From NCBI GenBank assembly GCA_032158295.1, contig CM063258.1, positions 4,822,061-4,886,060 of the forward strand: a stretch of DNA of 64,000 bases, given 5' to 3'. Positions 1-12,420 of this stretch are shown here, in pieces; within the stretch, counting starts at the first letter, position 1; each line of letters starts with the position of its first letter. A model generated the notes under the pieces. The model worked only from the letters and a program-made list of their open reading frames with translations, was not told the DNA's origin and ran no database searches. A program made the position numbers and the translations under genes. This stretch comes from Pycnopodia helianthoides. Taxonomy: Eukaryota > Echinodermata > Asteroidea > Forcipulatida > Asteriidae.

Positions 1-84
1 GGGGAAAAAAATGATAATGATAATCAATGTAGTAGTATACACATTATACATTATAAATAAGATTTAAAATAAATGATAAACTAT

Positions 85-472
85 AGGCCAAGTAACAAAA
101 GTAACAAGGTTTTGCCTGGACTTTTTCAAAAAAGGAGGAGGCAGCGCTTTGCCTTTACTATTTATTATTTTTTATTTGTTTTGCTTTTTTTTCAAGATTG
201 CCTTGGCCAAGGTATATTTATTCACAGATAATGTGTTATTTGAGTATACTGATGCAACATATGAAAAAACAAATTTGTATCATTTTAGTAATGCAAAGAG
301 TCTAGACTAGACATTAGACAAATTCTTAGGCAAAAATAAACCAAGGAACTTCTTGAATTTCCCCTTTAATTTGGCTTTTTCTGGATAGTAAATAGTAAAC
401 AAAAGCCAAAGGAGGTGGCAGCCAAAAGGAGGCAGGCGGGACGAGAAACTCATAAGTTTTTTTACTTGGCCT
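85..472. mobile_element. Harbinger-like MITE copy A
   Basis: Ends are GGCCAAGTAACAAAAGTAAC and the inverted ...TTTACTTGGCC. The inner sequence (CTGGACTTTTTCAAAAA..., CCAAGGTATATTTATTCAC, ACCAAGGAACTTC) matches the nested insertion at 28134-28773. No coding sequence is visible. The minus-strand frame inside (307-489) is part of the element. Confidence 0.7.
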
Positions 473-1535
473 GGTCCATTTAACATCAATTAATATTATA
501 TTAAAACAATAGGCCTATTATTTTAACAAATGAAGCATGGATCATGGATAGGGCCCAGTTGTAAATCTAAATTTCAAAAGAGATTATAAAAACATTTAAA
601 TCTAATTGAAATTTAATAAAATAGTAGACCGACCTAGGCCTTTAGAGATTTTATTTTAGTAATGAATAAATTGAAAAAAATTACATAAAATTTTCATATT
701 TCTCACTAAACTTTTGAAAAAAAAAGTAGGAAAGTACAACTTCTCTTAATCATCGTCTTTTCTTGTGCTAGAATCAAGTTCATAAGTATAAAGACCACCA
801 AATACTTGAAATAAAAGGCACGGTTGAAGAATGTTATTGTTTATACTATGTTACGGGACGGTTTAATTAGGCCTACGAACAGTTAAATAAACCGCCAAAA
901 ACCTAAATAACCGTGACATTGACTCGAGTTGACACAATGACCAGATGACAGTACAACAATTCAAATATAAAAGTGAACCTAAGACTAAGGGGGCTATAAT
1001 ACAGTTAATGATGAATACCTGTTTAAAAAGAATCTCCGGACTTCACAATATTTGTTCGTTGTTGTCGACTAGCAACAGCAACGATCGCAGATTTTGGCAG
1101 TTTTTGTGCGGATTTCCAAACGACCGAGTGGACGTTTACGAACTTTGACATTGCCAGTATAAACGTAGAGTGGTGCATAAAAACATTGCACACATATTAG
1201 TTTAAAGGATTTGGGTGCTATACAAAGCATACTTAATACTTTGTGATGTTTAGTGCGCCCTCTAGCGCCAATAATACGTCAATGACAACAGTTATCGTAC
1301 TCTATACGACGCAGCAGTCGCACAGTAGGCCTACACATTGGTCTACGACAACAAACATTCATCAGTTCTATTTGGCAAGTTTTCAAAGTTTGAAAACAAC
1401 TAATTTTTCGATCGAACTATTTCTAAAATACTGAACGCCTCCTCCATTTCCCCATACAGCCGTCCGTTCCTCACCCAACGGATTTTGTGGTGTCCTAAAC
1501 GACTTGTTCTTTCTTTTCCGAAGTGAATCATTACT
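473..1535. other. No gene seen
   Basis: AT-rich sequence with AGGCCTA words. Frames at 945-1148 and 1243-1434 have no recognisable content or splice context. Confidence 0.5.
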
Positions 1536-1790
1536 AACGGTATCGAATATTATATGCTAGTCACAATAAAATATGCCTGTAACTGTGAAATCTAAATACA
1601 TTTAGGCCTTCTAAAAATTATCTAGGCCTGAAAAATCCAAAGACTTAAATTATGTGCAGTAGGCCTATTCCTAACAGTATCGATTACAAAGCTTAGGCTA
1701 ATCACAATAGTAACTGTGAAATCAAAATACCTGTAGGCCTTCTTAAACTTATCTAGGCCTGGAAAATCCAAAGATTTAGGTTATGGTGAG
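1536..1790. repeat. Two-copy direct repeat of about 130 bp
   Basis: The block around TAACTGTGAAATC...TAGGCCTTCT...TATCTAGGCCTG...AAAATCCAAAGA occurs at about 1576-1655 and again at about 1710-1785. The two copies are diverged, and both are rich in AGGCCT words. No coding content is seen. Confidence 0.7.
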
Positions 1791-2504
1791 GCTATCTTGT
1801 TTTTGATCCTATCAAAATCAATGTAGGCCTATCCAAAAAAAAACAGAATGAAAACGGAACTTATGTGGCTCTACATTACTGTTAAATAACTTTAAATTAC
1901 TTTTAAATAATGTAAAGGTTTCCCGGACTTTTTCGGCCAAAAAACAGCTTACTTCACTTTCTGCACCCGTATTGAAAGGATTTTGCTCCTTCAGTTATAC
2001 CATGCCCGTTTGGGCAGAAGGTGGTCCCCCGGGCTTCCCCCAAATGTTCCCATACTTTGACACAATATTTTCCTCTTGGACAGAAGTATCCCCTCCCCTA
2101 AAATCCTCTAAAGAATTCCTGAGATTCCTAGAACACAATGAAGACACAAGAGGAGGGGGCACACCATGCCACATGCGAGCACCAAATGTTTTCAGTTGAA
2201 ACCTTCGTTCAATCTCACTTTTTAAATTACATATGACGGAACTTGTACAATAAATGAAATTGAATGACTGTTTTGTGGAGCTTTCAACTTCGCGCGAAAA
2301 AAGTGACGTTAAAATTGGCCGCTTATTTGCCGAAAATGACTGAGAAACCTACTATTGATACATGCTATGTCTACAGGATAACCAAGACGGCGGTTTACGA
2401 TATCTCCAACATACGTAAAAATGAATACCTTGAATACGATGAAGTACACGATCCTTGATCACACAGCTGATTTTTTTTAACCAAGTCCTGAGATGGATTC
2501 CAGT

Positions 2505-2870
2505 AGAGTAATTCGTGTCGTGGCCGGACCCAAGCTCTGATGAAGTGCTGTCACCATGGCAGAGTGTGGGTTCGAATCCCGGTCATGACACTTGTGCCCT
2601 TGAGCAAGGCACTTAACCATAATTGCTTCGTAAAAAGTTGGGATCAGGTAGTGCATTCTGCTCATACCAGCCAGGCTCCTAGTGGATGATACCCATGCCT
2701 ACATCCTTACGGACTGTGACGGGGGTATAACCCTGTTTCAGCCCCAGGAGTAGGTGGCAACGTGCCCCTGGTGACAGTTGATTGAGGTTGACAGCCCAAA
2801 TCATTTAAGTGTAGCCCTCACCATGAAGTAGCCCTCTGGCCTTGCGAGTTGGGCGATATCTCATTGAATT
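2505..2870 (+). mobile_element. tRNA-derived SINE
   Basis: The head resembles a tRNA gene with an intact B box (GGTTCGAATCC, 2569-2579) but a damaged A box at about 2516. It continues into CACTTGTGCCCTTGAGCAAG and a body with GGGGGTATAACCC. The phrase about AAGGCACTTAACCAT is typical of SINEs I associate with marine deuterostomes. It is not a functional tRNA: the A box and anticodon arm are broken. Confidence 0.8.
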
Positions 2871-4063
2871 TTTTTTTAATGTACGCTAAGCAAATAACGA
2901 CTTAGCCCTACATTCTCCTATGAAGATTATTTTATTTCCTCCTATTGCAATATTTAGTAGACACTTCGTTTACTTTCATACTTCCGTGAATAAAAGACAA
3001 TTGTCTAAAATGAAACTCACTTTATTTATAACTGACACATGACACTCAAAATACCACATGTAATAATGTAAACCACTCTATGATCAATACATAACATTGT
3101 ACAAGAAGTATAACAATTTTCACAAACAACAATTTTCTAGCAAAACAAAATTACCATAATTTGGCTGCACAGAAGAGCCTCCATAACAAGCTCTTCCATC
3201 GTTATAAGAAAATGATTTGACTATGTACTTTCAATAGTCGACTTTTGCTGAACTAACGTATAAGTGAACAACACAGTTCTCACTGGAGCTTCGGCGTCTA
3301 CTCGATGATACCTCTTTTACTATACGTCATGACGTCAGAAGCTTTCTCGCTTATTGATGATCATTATCCTTGCATTATGTAGGCCTATACTCAAAACTTT
3401 CCAATGAATTCACATACATTGCATTATGAGGCAAAGTCTCCATACAAAGCTCGTTATTCCAATCCTGATAAAAACAGTCATCAGATCAACGTTTCGTTAA
3501 GTTTTATGGCGGGTCTTCATGAGTTGACACCGAATCCTCCCAGTTGTGATCCTGATTAGTGCATCCATTGAGTCCCACGCGATGACGTAATGATTTCCTC
3601 ACTGCACAAACGCTTAGTGATGTCACGTGTTAACGCAAGACGTTGTTGTCTGATTGACTGAATGAGTAATGTTTGATGTTTGTAAACGTATAGTGTCAAT
3701 TTAATTGTTTGTTAGATTTGATTAATTTAGCAAGTCCCCTCCTCCAATGTGTTAATTGACTATTTCGATCACACTCTCGCCTTCAACTAATCAAAGTTCT
3801 TTCATTCATTATTGATCCAGCCATTCCGGCTTTTTCACTCACTCAGTGTTCGTTCCATATCAAGTTGTTCTCCAAGCATGCGTTTAAACTACATAAAATT
3901 GTACATAAAAAATCCAACACTTGTCTTTCACCTCAAGGCCTATGTGCAGTGGTATCCTCAGGTGATGATGTCAAAAGAAATTTCGCCATGAATGTATCCA
4001 AGATGTATCCTTGCACGGCTTGTTCGTCCAGATCATCCTCTGGACACTATGGCACTACCCCCA

Positions 4064-4434
4064 TCAAAATTTTCTTCCTTTTATGCAAATTGATTCCTTT
4101 TTGTTAACGGTATCCACAGCCTTGTCCACGTCGATGCAGTGAGATATCAAGAGTTCACCTGTCATATGCAAGTAAAAATTATCCCCAGTATATATGGTTA
4201 AGCTCGTATCCGTGTTCATCTTGAAGATAAGATTTCCTCTCCCTCTCAAGGGGTTGAACATACCTCCGAAATTTTGCATTACGAACTTGCCGACGAAGGA
4301 TAGCTCATCAAGATTAAAGACAACACCGGCAAACTCGAGAGTACTTGCAAACATCTTTTCGCTTAGCATATCTGAAGTAGCACCCCTCTCTCTTGACGTC
4401 AAGTAAAAGTACCCTTCCTGTGATGTTTCAAGCA
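4064..4434 (-). CDS. Unrecognised minus-strand coding exon, probably 3' terminal
   Basis: About 123 codons are open on the minus strand down to TGA at 4064-4066, starting after an AG at about 4435 (the listed first codon is GTG, so the segment is more likely a spliced exon than a start). The peptide has balanced composition (for example LDELSFVGKFVMQNFGGMFN and NTDTSLTIYTGDNFYLHMTG) with alternating hydrophobic residues that suggest beta strands. I do not recognise a family. Several consensus donors on the same strand lie at higher coordinates (4672, 4810, 6908, 10.5-12.3 kb, 13.1 kb), consistent with a long minus-strand gene. Confidence 0.45.
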
Positions 4435-4435
4435 C

Positions 4436-7400
4436 TGATGCTACTTAAACTGATTCTCAGGTCTGTACGGTAATTTGGCCTGCAGCACAGGCGGAAGTAT
4501 AATCTTAAACCATTTTCAAAGATGAAGAACGCTTGATTTCATAGCCAGAAACAAAGGAAGAAAGATGTAAGATTAGAGTATTTTGTGAGAAAGAAGACGA
4601 TGAAGTTTATGACTGTTGTAGTCCGCAGTTGGCATGAAGACTGCCCGTATTTTAACACGGCCACTTACCTTTTCAGTAATCATTATGAAGCTGATAGTCG
4701 ACAGACTGAATTTTGCTAACATTTCTTATCTTTCAAGAAAAAGAAGAAACATCTGAAGATGACAGAAGGAAGAAAAATAATGCTTATAGTTTCCTATGAT
4801 TTAACTTACCTGGTGCATTTATCCACCTTGTAACTGAAAGGTTGAATGTGGTTTCTAATGTATTCCAAGATAAGGAATGCTGAATTACATTGCAAAGGAA
4901 GAAGGAAGTATAGAAATTGAGAAAGAACTTGTCCACGTTCCCTGTAAAGTTTTCTGACTAACAAGAAAGTGTAGATGATTGGAGACACAGCAAGTCATAT
5001 TTTGATAAATTAATGATGCAGCTGTGACTTAGGCCCCATATAGGGGTCATGGGGTCATGGGACTAACGTAGTGATGAAAGCGACAGAAAACATAAACAGA
5101 GAATATAATAATTATATCGTGTCTTGGGCGAGGGACATCAGCGCTCAGTATGGTTAAGCTGATTGAAGTTGTCTTGAAAAAGATTTATCTCATCAAATTC
5201 CTTGAGGTTGTAGTTGAAATGATGAAGGGAGCCGAGAAGTTGAACTCCAATGTAACGAAGTGGCCTTCATGTCAAGACACATAGTTTAATATTTAGAGCA
5301 ACCAACAATGAATCAAGGACTAAAATGTGAAACATGCAACATTACTTGAAAGATTTTCTTCAATCATTTCTCCATACTTGAAACATTTCTCCTTTAACCC
5401 AGCAGTTCACCCAAAGTGATGGCTCGAAGGTGATTGTGAGGAATACAGGCATAACAAACATCTCAACCTTTTAAATTGAATGTAGACATTCTTGTGGAGT
5501 ATAGTCCTTGTTAATGGGAGACTTATAGATATAATGTACAAAGACATTGGTGACAGGTCTTCTTCCTCGAGCGATTTCCACCAATGACAACATGGTTTAC
5601 TTTGACCTAATTCCTAAGTTTGAATACCTTAGTTATTATTTTAACTAATTAATTGATATGTTTATTTAAGTTTGTTTTACCCACAAACACTAGGAACACA
5701 TCTGTTATTCATCCTTCGGATGTCTCACACACGCTTGTATTTAAATTATTTATAATTTATCAACCACAATTTATATGTTGTGTGTTTTTAGCGTTTGCAT
5801 GACTGTTTCAATTGTTTTATAAAAGTGTTTTTCGTAATGCGCTTGATCGTCTATAACTTGCTCGGAGGGTGGCTGTAATTAGAAAAGTCTTGTCCCTGAC
5901 ATTTTCTTCCACGACTGGCCTTTCTGCTGCTTTGTATAGAGTCGAATGTTCATTGTAAGAAATTGTTCACAATTGCAATAACGTCTTGATGTGTTTTTCA
6001 CTTCCAGCTTCTTGTTTGAAGATTTGCTCGCCGTTTTTGTAAGGGACACGATGTAAGAAATTGCTCACTTCCAGTATGTCCCGATTGGTTTTTCACCTGC
6101 TTCTTGTCTGAAGGTAACTTTCTCTTAAAGTAATTAATTTTAACAAAAAAATACAATATAACTTAATAAGGATTTTGATTTTCCTTTAAAGCTTTTAGAA
6201 TATAAATCTCGTTTTACATTACATTTGTCGTGTTTTGCTACTCTTTCACAACGAAGACTTGGTGGTTTCATAGATTTTGGTCGCTGTTGTTCATCTCTGA
6301 TGTAGGTACTTGCAGTGAGGTAGGCCTTTATCCGGTGAAGTTTGCCAGTGAGGTATATCCATACCACAGCGGTGTATCCAGTGTCAATGTCTTGAAACTA
6401 TATCCCTTTGTGCATCCTGCTGATTTTCTCGCAATTTAAATTCATCGAGTAATTTCTCATTGACGAAGTGGTCCGTAAGAACTAAAGTTATTGATTGGTC
6501 TTCATGGTGCCTTCACCCTGTATTTCGATTGGCACGCGTGTTAACGATGAGTTATGTTTTTGTGAAACTATGTTTGACTGAATGATCTTAGTATTGGTTT
6601 AAAATATTTATTAATAAACAATTTATTGAAATTAGTCAATAATTATCCATCAAGAGAATCAACCAAAAATTCACACTTCACACTTCTTGCACCTTGTAGT
6701 TATTTGTGTTCTTGTTATACGTTGATACATACTTTTTAAATAAATTATAATAATGTTTATAAATAAACTGACAAGACGCAATATAAACAGTTCAGTAGAC
6801 AATAGTCACTTGAAGGAATCAACATCAATTCCTCAGATTTTCCTCATCTTCTCCTCAGGCTGGTAGGTTAAAGAGCAAAGAGGCTTTTGATGATCTGTTA
6901 CTTACCTCGTGTTTCGGCAGTAGGTAAATATTTTTACATCACCACAGAGACCATTATAACACAGTTAAAATCTTACACTAACTACCCTTAGGCAAATGTA
7001 CCTCATTGGTACTCTCCAAGACCTATTTATAGACTAATAAAGTGTTTAATTATGTATTTATTTTATAAAATAATAAGTATTTTAACTGTTTTATTAATTA
7101 TCGCATAATGTTTACACCACCACACTCACATCCACATCCTTCACTTCTTACACATTTTAGTTATCTGTTTATTTAAGTGAAGAATAAGTAACAGTTTAGT
7201 GTTTTATAGTTGTAAGTGGTTTTTGGGTGCTGTATGATGTTTTGTGATTGGATATGATTTTAGCCAAAGGGACAATGTTTACTGCGGTTATAGCATCAGC
7301 TGCCATGTTTTCTCCTTTCCAAATTCAGCTGGTACCAGGTGACAAGTCCGCCCTCTGCGTCACTTTCTGTGTATCCTGTTCTTGTTGCGATAACAAACAT

Positions 7401-7717
7401 TGCGCTTGTGGTGGCTCAATAACTCTAACAAGTTGTAAACTTAATACATAATGTCCTATAGGCCTAGTAATATCAACTTTAACAAAATAATTTATTCAAC
7501 ACATTAAAGTTGTGACCAGGCCATTAAAGCTAATAGTATTGTAAAATTGCATACACATTTATGTAAAGAACACCGACTATACACCACTGTGGTGTCTGCT
7601 CTGGTTTTGACACACAAGCAACAATTGTTCAGCCTGTTTTACTGCACTGAAACGTTGGTTAAGCAAAGTCAAATTGATGTTTTTTGGTTATCCTTTCTCT
7701 TAAGGGTATGGTAAAAG
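4436..7717. other. Unassigned, with minus-strand splice-like signals
   Basis: Consensus donors on the minus strand occur at plus 4666-4672 (AAAAG|GTAAGT), 4805-4811 (ACCAG|GTAAGTT) and 6902-6908 (CGAG|GTAAGTAA). The segment before the first has an acceptor (CATCTTCAG), but all three frames between them hit stops, so it may be untranslated. Confidence 0.35.
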
Positions 7718-8845
7718 ATACATTCACATGATCACTTCTGGGTTGTCTTTTGATGGGCGTGGTTAACGACACATTCACATTGATGACTTCTTGGTTGTCT
7801 TTAATGGGCGTGGTTAAATGGCACATTCACATTGATGATTTCTTGGTTGTCTTTGGTGGGCATGGTTGAATGACGCATTCACATTGATGATTTCTTGCTT
7901 GTCTTTGGTGGGCGTGGTTAAATGACGCATTCACATTGATGACTTCTTGGTTGTCTTTAATGGGCGTAGTTAAATGACGCATTCACATTGATGATTTCTT
8001 GGTTGTCTTTGGTGGGCGTGGTTGAATGACGCATTCACATTGATGACTTATTGGTTTTCTTGGTGGGCGTGGTTCACTGACGCATTCACATTGACGATTT
8101 CTTGGTTGTCTTTGGTGGGCGTGGTTGAATGACGCATTCACATTGATGACTTCTTGGTTTTCTTGGTGGGCGTGGCTCACTGACGCATTCACACTGATGA
8201 CTTCTTGGTTGTCTTTAATGGGCGTAGTTAAATGACGCATTCACATTGATGATTTCTTGGTTGTCTTTGGTGGGCGTGGTTGAATGACGCATTCACATTG
8301 ATGACTTCTTGGTTTTCTTGGTGGGCGTGGTTCACTGACGCATTCACATTGACGATTTCTTGGTTGCCTTTGGTGGGCGCGGTTGAATGACGCATTCACA
8401 TTGACGACTTCTTAGTTGTCTTTGGTGGGCGTGGTTAAATGACAACTTCTTGGTTGACTTTGGTGGGCGTGGTTGAATGACGCATTCACATTGACGTTTT
8501 CTTGGTTGTCTTTGGTGGGCATGGTTGAATGACGCTTTCACATTGATGACTTCTTGGTTTTCTTGGTGGGTCTGGTTAAATGACGCATTCACATTGACAG
8601 TTTTGGGGTTTTTCTTGATGGGTGTGGTTAAATGACGCATTCACATTGACGATTTCTTGGTTTTCTTTGGTGGATGGGTTAAATGCCGCATTTACATTGA
8701 TGATTTCTTGCTTGTCTTTGGTGGGCGTGGTTAAATGGCACATTCACTTTGACGATTGCTTGTTTGTCTTTGGTGGGCGTGGTTAAATGACGCATTCACA
8801 TCGATTAACTCTTAGTTTACTTTGGTGGGCGTGGCAATGTTGCAT
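7718..8845. repeat. 52-bp satellite array
   Basis: About 21 copies of a 52-bp unit built on GGTGGGCGTGGTTAAATGAC and GCATTCACATTGATGA. Successive copies start at 7881, 7933, 7985 and 8037, a 52-bp period. The edges are diverged and a few copies are shortened (for example near 8440). Because 52 is not a multiple of three, the long minus-strand frames over it are chance products of a stop-poor unit. Confidence 0.9.
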
Positions 8846-10139
8846 CAGGTGGATGTGACAAAAAATCCATACATGGGTATGGTATAATTAGCCACTGATG
8901 TTTGGGTTTCTGACATTTTGTCAGTGGTCAGAGTCATTAAAGATTCGGGGAGCATCATTAAGGAATGATAACCTTGTCTCATTTTCCTTCTTTGAGTGTG
9001 TTTAAGCATTAGCAATGCGATGCGTTTGGTGTTGTAACTTGCATGAATGTTTGTTTTGGAGTTTCTGTTTGGTGGACATCTTTTTATTTAAGTTTAGATT
9101 TCATTTAAGTTTAGTCAAATTAGCTAACTCAAGTTCCATTTTACAGTTTTCAGCAACCCATGCATCCATCTCTCATCCATAAATTCATACGCTCTTTAAT
9201 TCACTCCTTATTTATTTATTAAATAATTAACTATTTATCAATTAATTAATTATTTTCGCACTTATTTAGTCAGACATACAATAAATAATTTATGACTCTA
9301 TTTAGCTTGAACTATTTTAAGTCTGTTTTATAAGAAAACAGTTTGATTACAGCCTATTAGCATGCAGGCCTACAAGTATGGTCTGAATCTATGTCTACGC
9401 ATGCAGGCATTACTCACTGGTCCTACAAGTAAAACTGTCCTTACCATCCTGTTCGTATTACTTGAATACATACTGTCTTTAAATTTTTGAATAGACTTAA
9501 ACTCTTGTTTTATTTTATCCTTACCTCTCCTTTTTATATCATATAGGATCCTTGTTAACTCACCTTATACCTAACTCATGGCAAGGCCAAAATAATTTGG
9601 AAATGAATGTAAGAAATAGGGCATGGAATCTAAATTAAGGAAGAAATTAGATTGTGCACCATCTATTTTCTTTCTTAATTCTCATCCATCATGGTGAGTT
9701 TTTCAGGCACAGGAGAGAATCTGTGCTGGAAGACTTGACAACCCAATAGATACTTCTTACAGTGACAGGGAGGTAACTGAGACCTTGAGTTGAAAATGTG
9801 ACCAGATTGTATAGCAGTAGGAAACAAATGCAGTCTATACATGATGTACATTATTAGACATGTACTTAATTTCTTCCAATTACTAACTTTTACAATACAT
9901 GCAAAATTACTACATTTATGATCTTTACACAAAGTACACATACATTAAGGTACTATTGATAGTGAATAGAACTTTCATTGCATTGAGCAGGCAACTAACA
10001 TGTGCACACACTTCCCATTGTGAGATTCCTGTGACATGTACTTGTTTCTACACCAAGCACCAAGGGGGACTGAGTCAGGGAAATAGGAAGTGTAGGAGTA
10101 AAGAGAGCAGAACCTTTGCTGACACAATAAGGAAATTCT
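8846..10139. other. No gene seen
   Basis: AT-rich unique sequence with palindromic TTAATTAATTA near 9230. Frames at 9675-9941 and 9899-10141 show no family features. Confidence 0.5.
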
Positions 10140-12420
10140 GAAAATAGATGGTGGATATTTAGCTGAGGAAATAGTGAGATGACAGCCCAAAGAAACTGAT
10201 CTCACATTGACCATTAGAGACAAGAGACATGTGGGAGGAAAAAGGAAATGTGTCTAAAGTAAACCAAATAAAAATACAAAAAAATAAACAAACAGCTTGC
10301 GCCATAGACTGCACTTACTGATTTATCACGTAATAATACTAAACGTTATAAACTACTAACTTAATACTCTATACTCTATACTTTTAATTATATTAACCAT
10401 TAACTTATACCGCATAATATACAGTACACCTACAATATTACATGAGTAGAGGACGTTCATGTATACCTATGCGTGCACACACTGACTAACCTTGAGTTGG
10501 TTTTATCCCTGACAAAAAAATATTGTCATTAGATGGGGACTGGGGATCTTAGAAAAGAGATTCAGCGTCATAGAATGAGAAGGGAAAATGTATAGATAAG
10601 AAAAAAAGGATGGATTTCTGAGGTGCGATGACAGCCCTAAGAAACTGTCTTGTATATTAACTATCTCACATCAGTGGGTTTGGGACAAGAGACATGTGGG
10701 ATGAGACAGGAAGAGAGTCCAAAGTAAATTTTTTAAAATATATGAAAAATAAACAAATATTTTCACCATAGACTACACTTACTCATTTATCATGCTTACT
10801 GATACACTTTGTACCTTATAACTATACTTACAAAAATATTAACCACTGAGCTTGTACTGTAAAATATACAGTACACCTACAATGTTACCACAGTGGAAGA
10901 CTATGTATAGCCATACATGTACACACACTTACCTTAAGTTGGTATTCCATGACAAAAACAAATTGTTATGGGGTGGGAACTGCATCAGAAAGAGATTTAG
11001 CGCCATAGAAAGAAGGGAAATTATATAGTATTAAGAAGAAAAAAAATTTCGAGGATTTTTTAGGTGAGATGACAGCCCTAAGAAACTGTCTTGTATCGCA
11101 CATCAGTGGGTTAGGGACAAGAGACATGTGGGATGAGACAGGAAGAGAGTCCAAAATATAACAAATAAATAATTAAAAATAAACAAATGATTTGCATCAA
11201 AGACTACACTTACTCACACTTACTGATATATATACTTGTATGTTATTAACTACTTACCAAAATATAACCATTGAATTGATACCATACAATATATACACTA
11301 CACCTACAATATTACAAGAATGGAAGACAATTATATTATGTATAGCCATTAATGTACACACACTTACCTTGAGTTGGTTAACCCCAACAAAAACAAATTG
11401 TTATGGGGTGGGGACTGTCTTAGAAAAAGAGATTGAGCATCACAGATAGAGAAGGGAAGTTTTGTAAGATTAAAAAAAGTAAGGATTTCTGAGGTGAGAT
11501 GACAGACATCCCTTAGAAACTGTCTTGTATATTAACTATCTCACACCAATGGGTTAGGGACAAGAGACATGTAGGATGAGACAGAAGAAGTGTCCAAAAT
11601 ATAAAAAATAAATGAATAAGAACAAACAATATTTTTTTAACATAGATTATACTTAATACTCGTTTATCATGCTTACTGATATACTTTGTACCTTATAAAC
11701 CACTTAGAAAAATATTAACCACTGAACTTGTACTGTATAATATACAGTACACCAACAATGTTACCACAGTGGAAGACAATAATATTATGTTTAGCCATAC
11801 ATGTACACACACTTACCTTGAGTTTGTTATCCCTGACAAAAACAAATTGTTCAAGGGGTGGACACTGTCTTAGAAAAGAGATTTAGCGTCATAGATAGAG
11901 AAGGGAAATTGTATAGGATAAGAAAAAAATAAGGAATTCCAAGGGGAGATGACAGTCCAAAGAAACTGTCTTGTGTATTAACTATCTCGCATCAACGGGG
12001 GTTAATGGCAAGAGACATTTGGGATGAGACAGGAAGAGAGTCCAAATTATGAAAAATAAACTAATAAAAATAAACAATATTTTAAACCAAAAACTACACT
12101 TTCATATTTATCATGCTTACTGATTCACCTGTAAGTTGACTGCTTACCACAATATTAACCATTAAACTTATAATGGTTATACACAGAGCACACCTAAGAT
12201 ATTACTAGTTATACACAGAGCACACCTAAGATATTACTAAAGTGGAAGACATAATATGTTATAAATATTTCTGACACTGTATGTATACTCATACATGTAC
12301 ACACACTTACCTTGAGTTGGTTTTATCCCTTACAAAATTTTCTTGAGTGAGATGGGGACTGCATATTAGAAAAAAGATTCAGGGTCATAGTAGGTAGAGA
12401 AGAGAAATTCTCTGAGACGA
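10140..12420 (-). repeat. Tandem array of about 440-bp units, each with a minus-strand splice donor
   Basis: The landmark GATGACAG recurs near 10178, 10627, 11068, 11498 and 11948, a period of 430-450 bp; a sixth unit is degenerate. On the minus strand each unit contains CTCTTTTCTAAG, a short open segment, and a near-perfect donor TCAAG|GTAAGTGTGTGTA. The open segments read as related peptides (for example PPHNNLFLSWNTNLR). This is either a satellite with a conserved splice-like core or an array of duplicated exons of a minus-strand gene. A 32-bp direct duplication lies inside it at 12177-12240. Confidence 0.7.

Noticed and set aside
7983..8640. Two minus-strand ORFs with NHAHQ-type repeats
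   Set aside because: Translation of the 52-bp satellite; the period is not a multiple of three and no start or splice context is seen.
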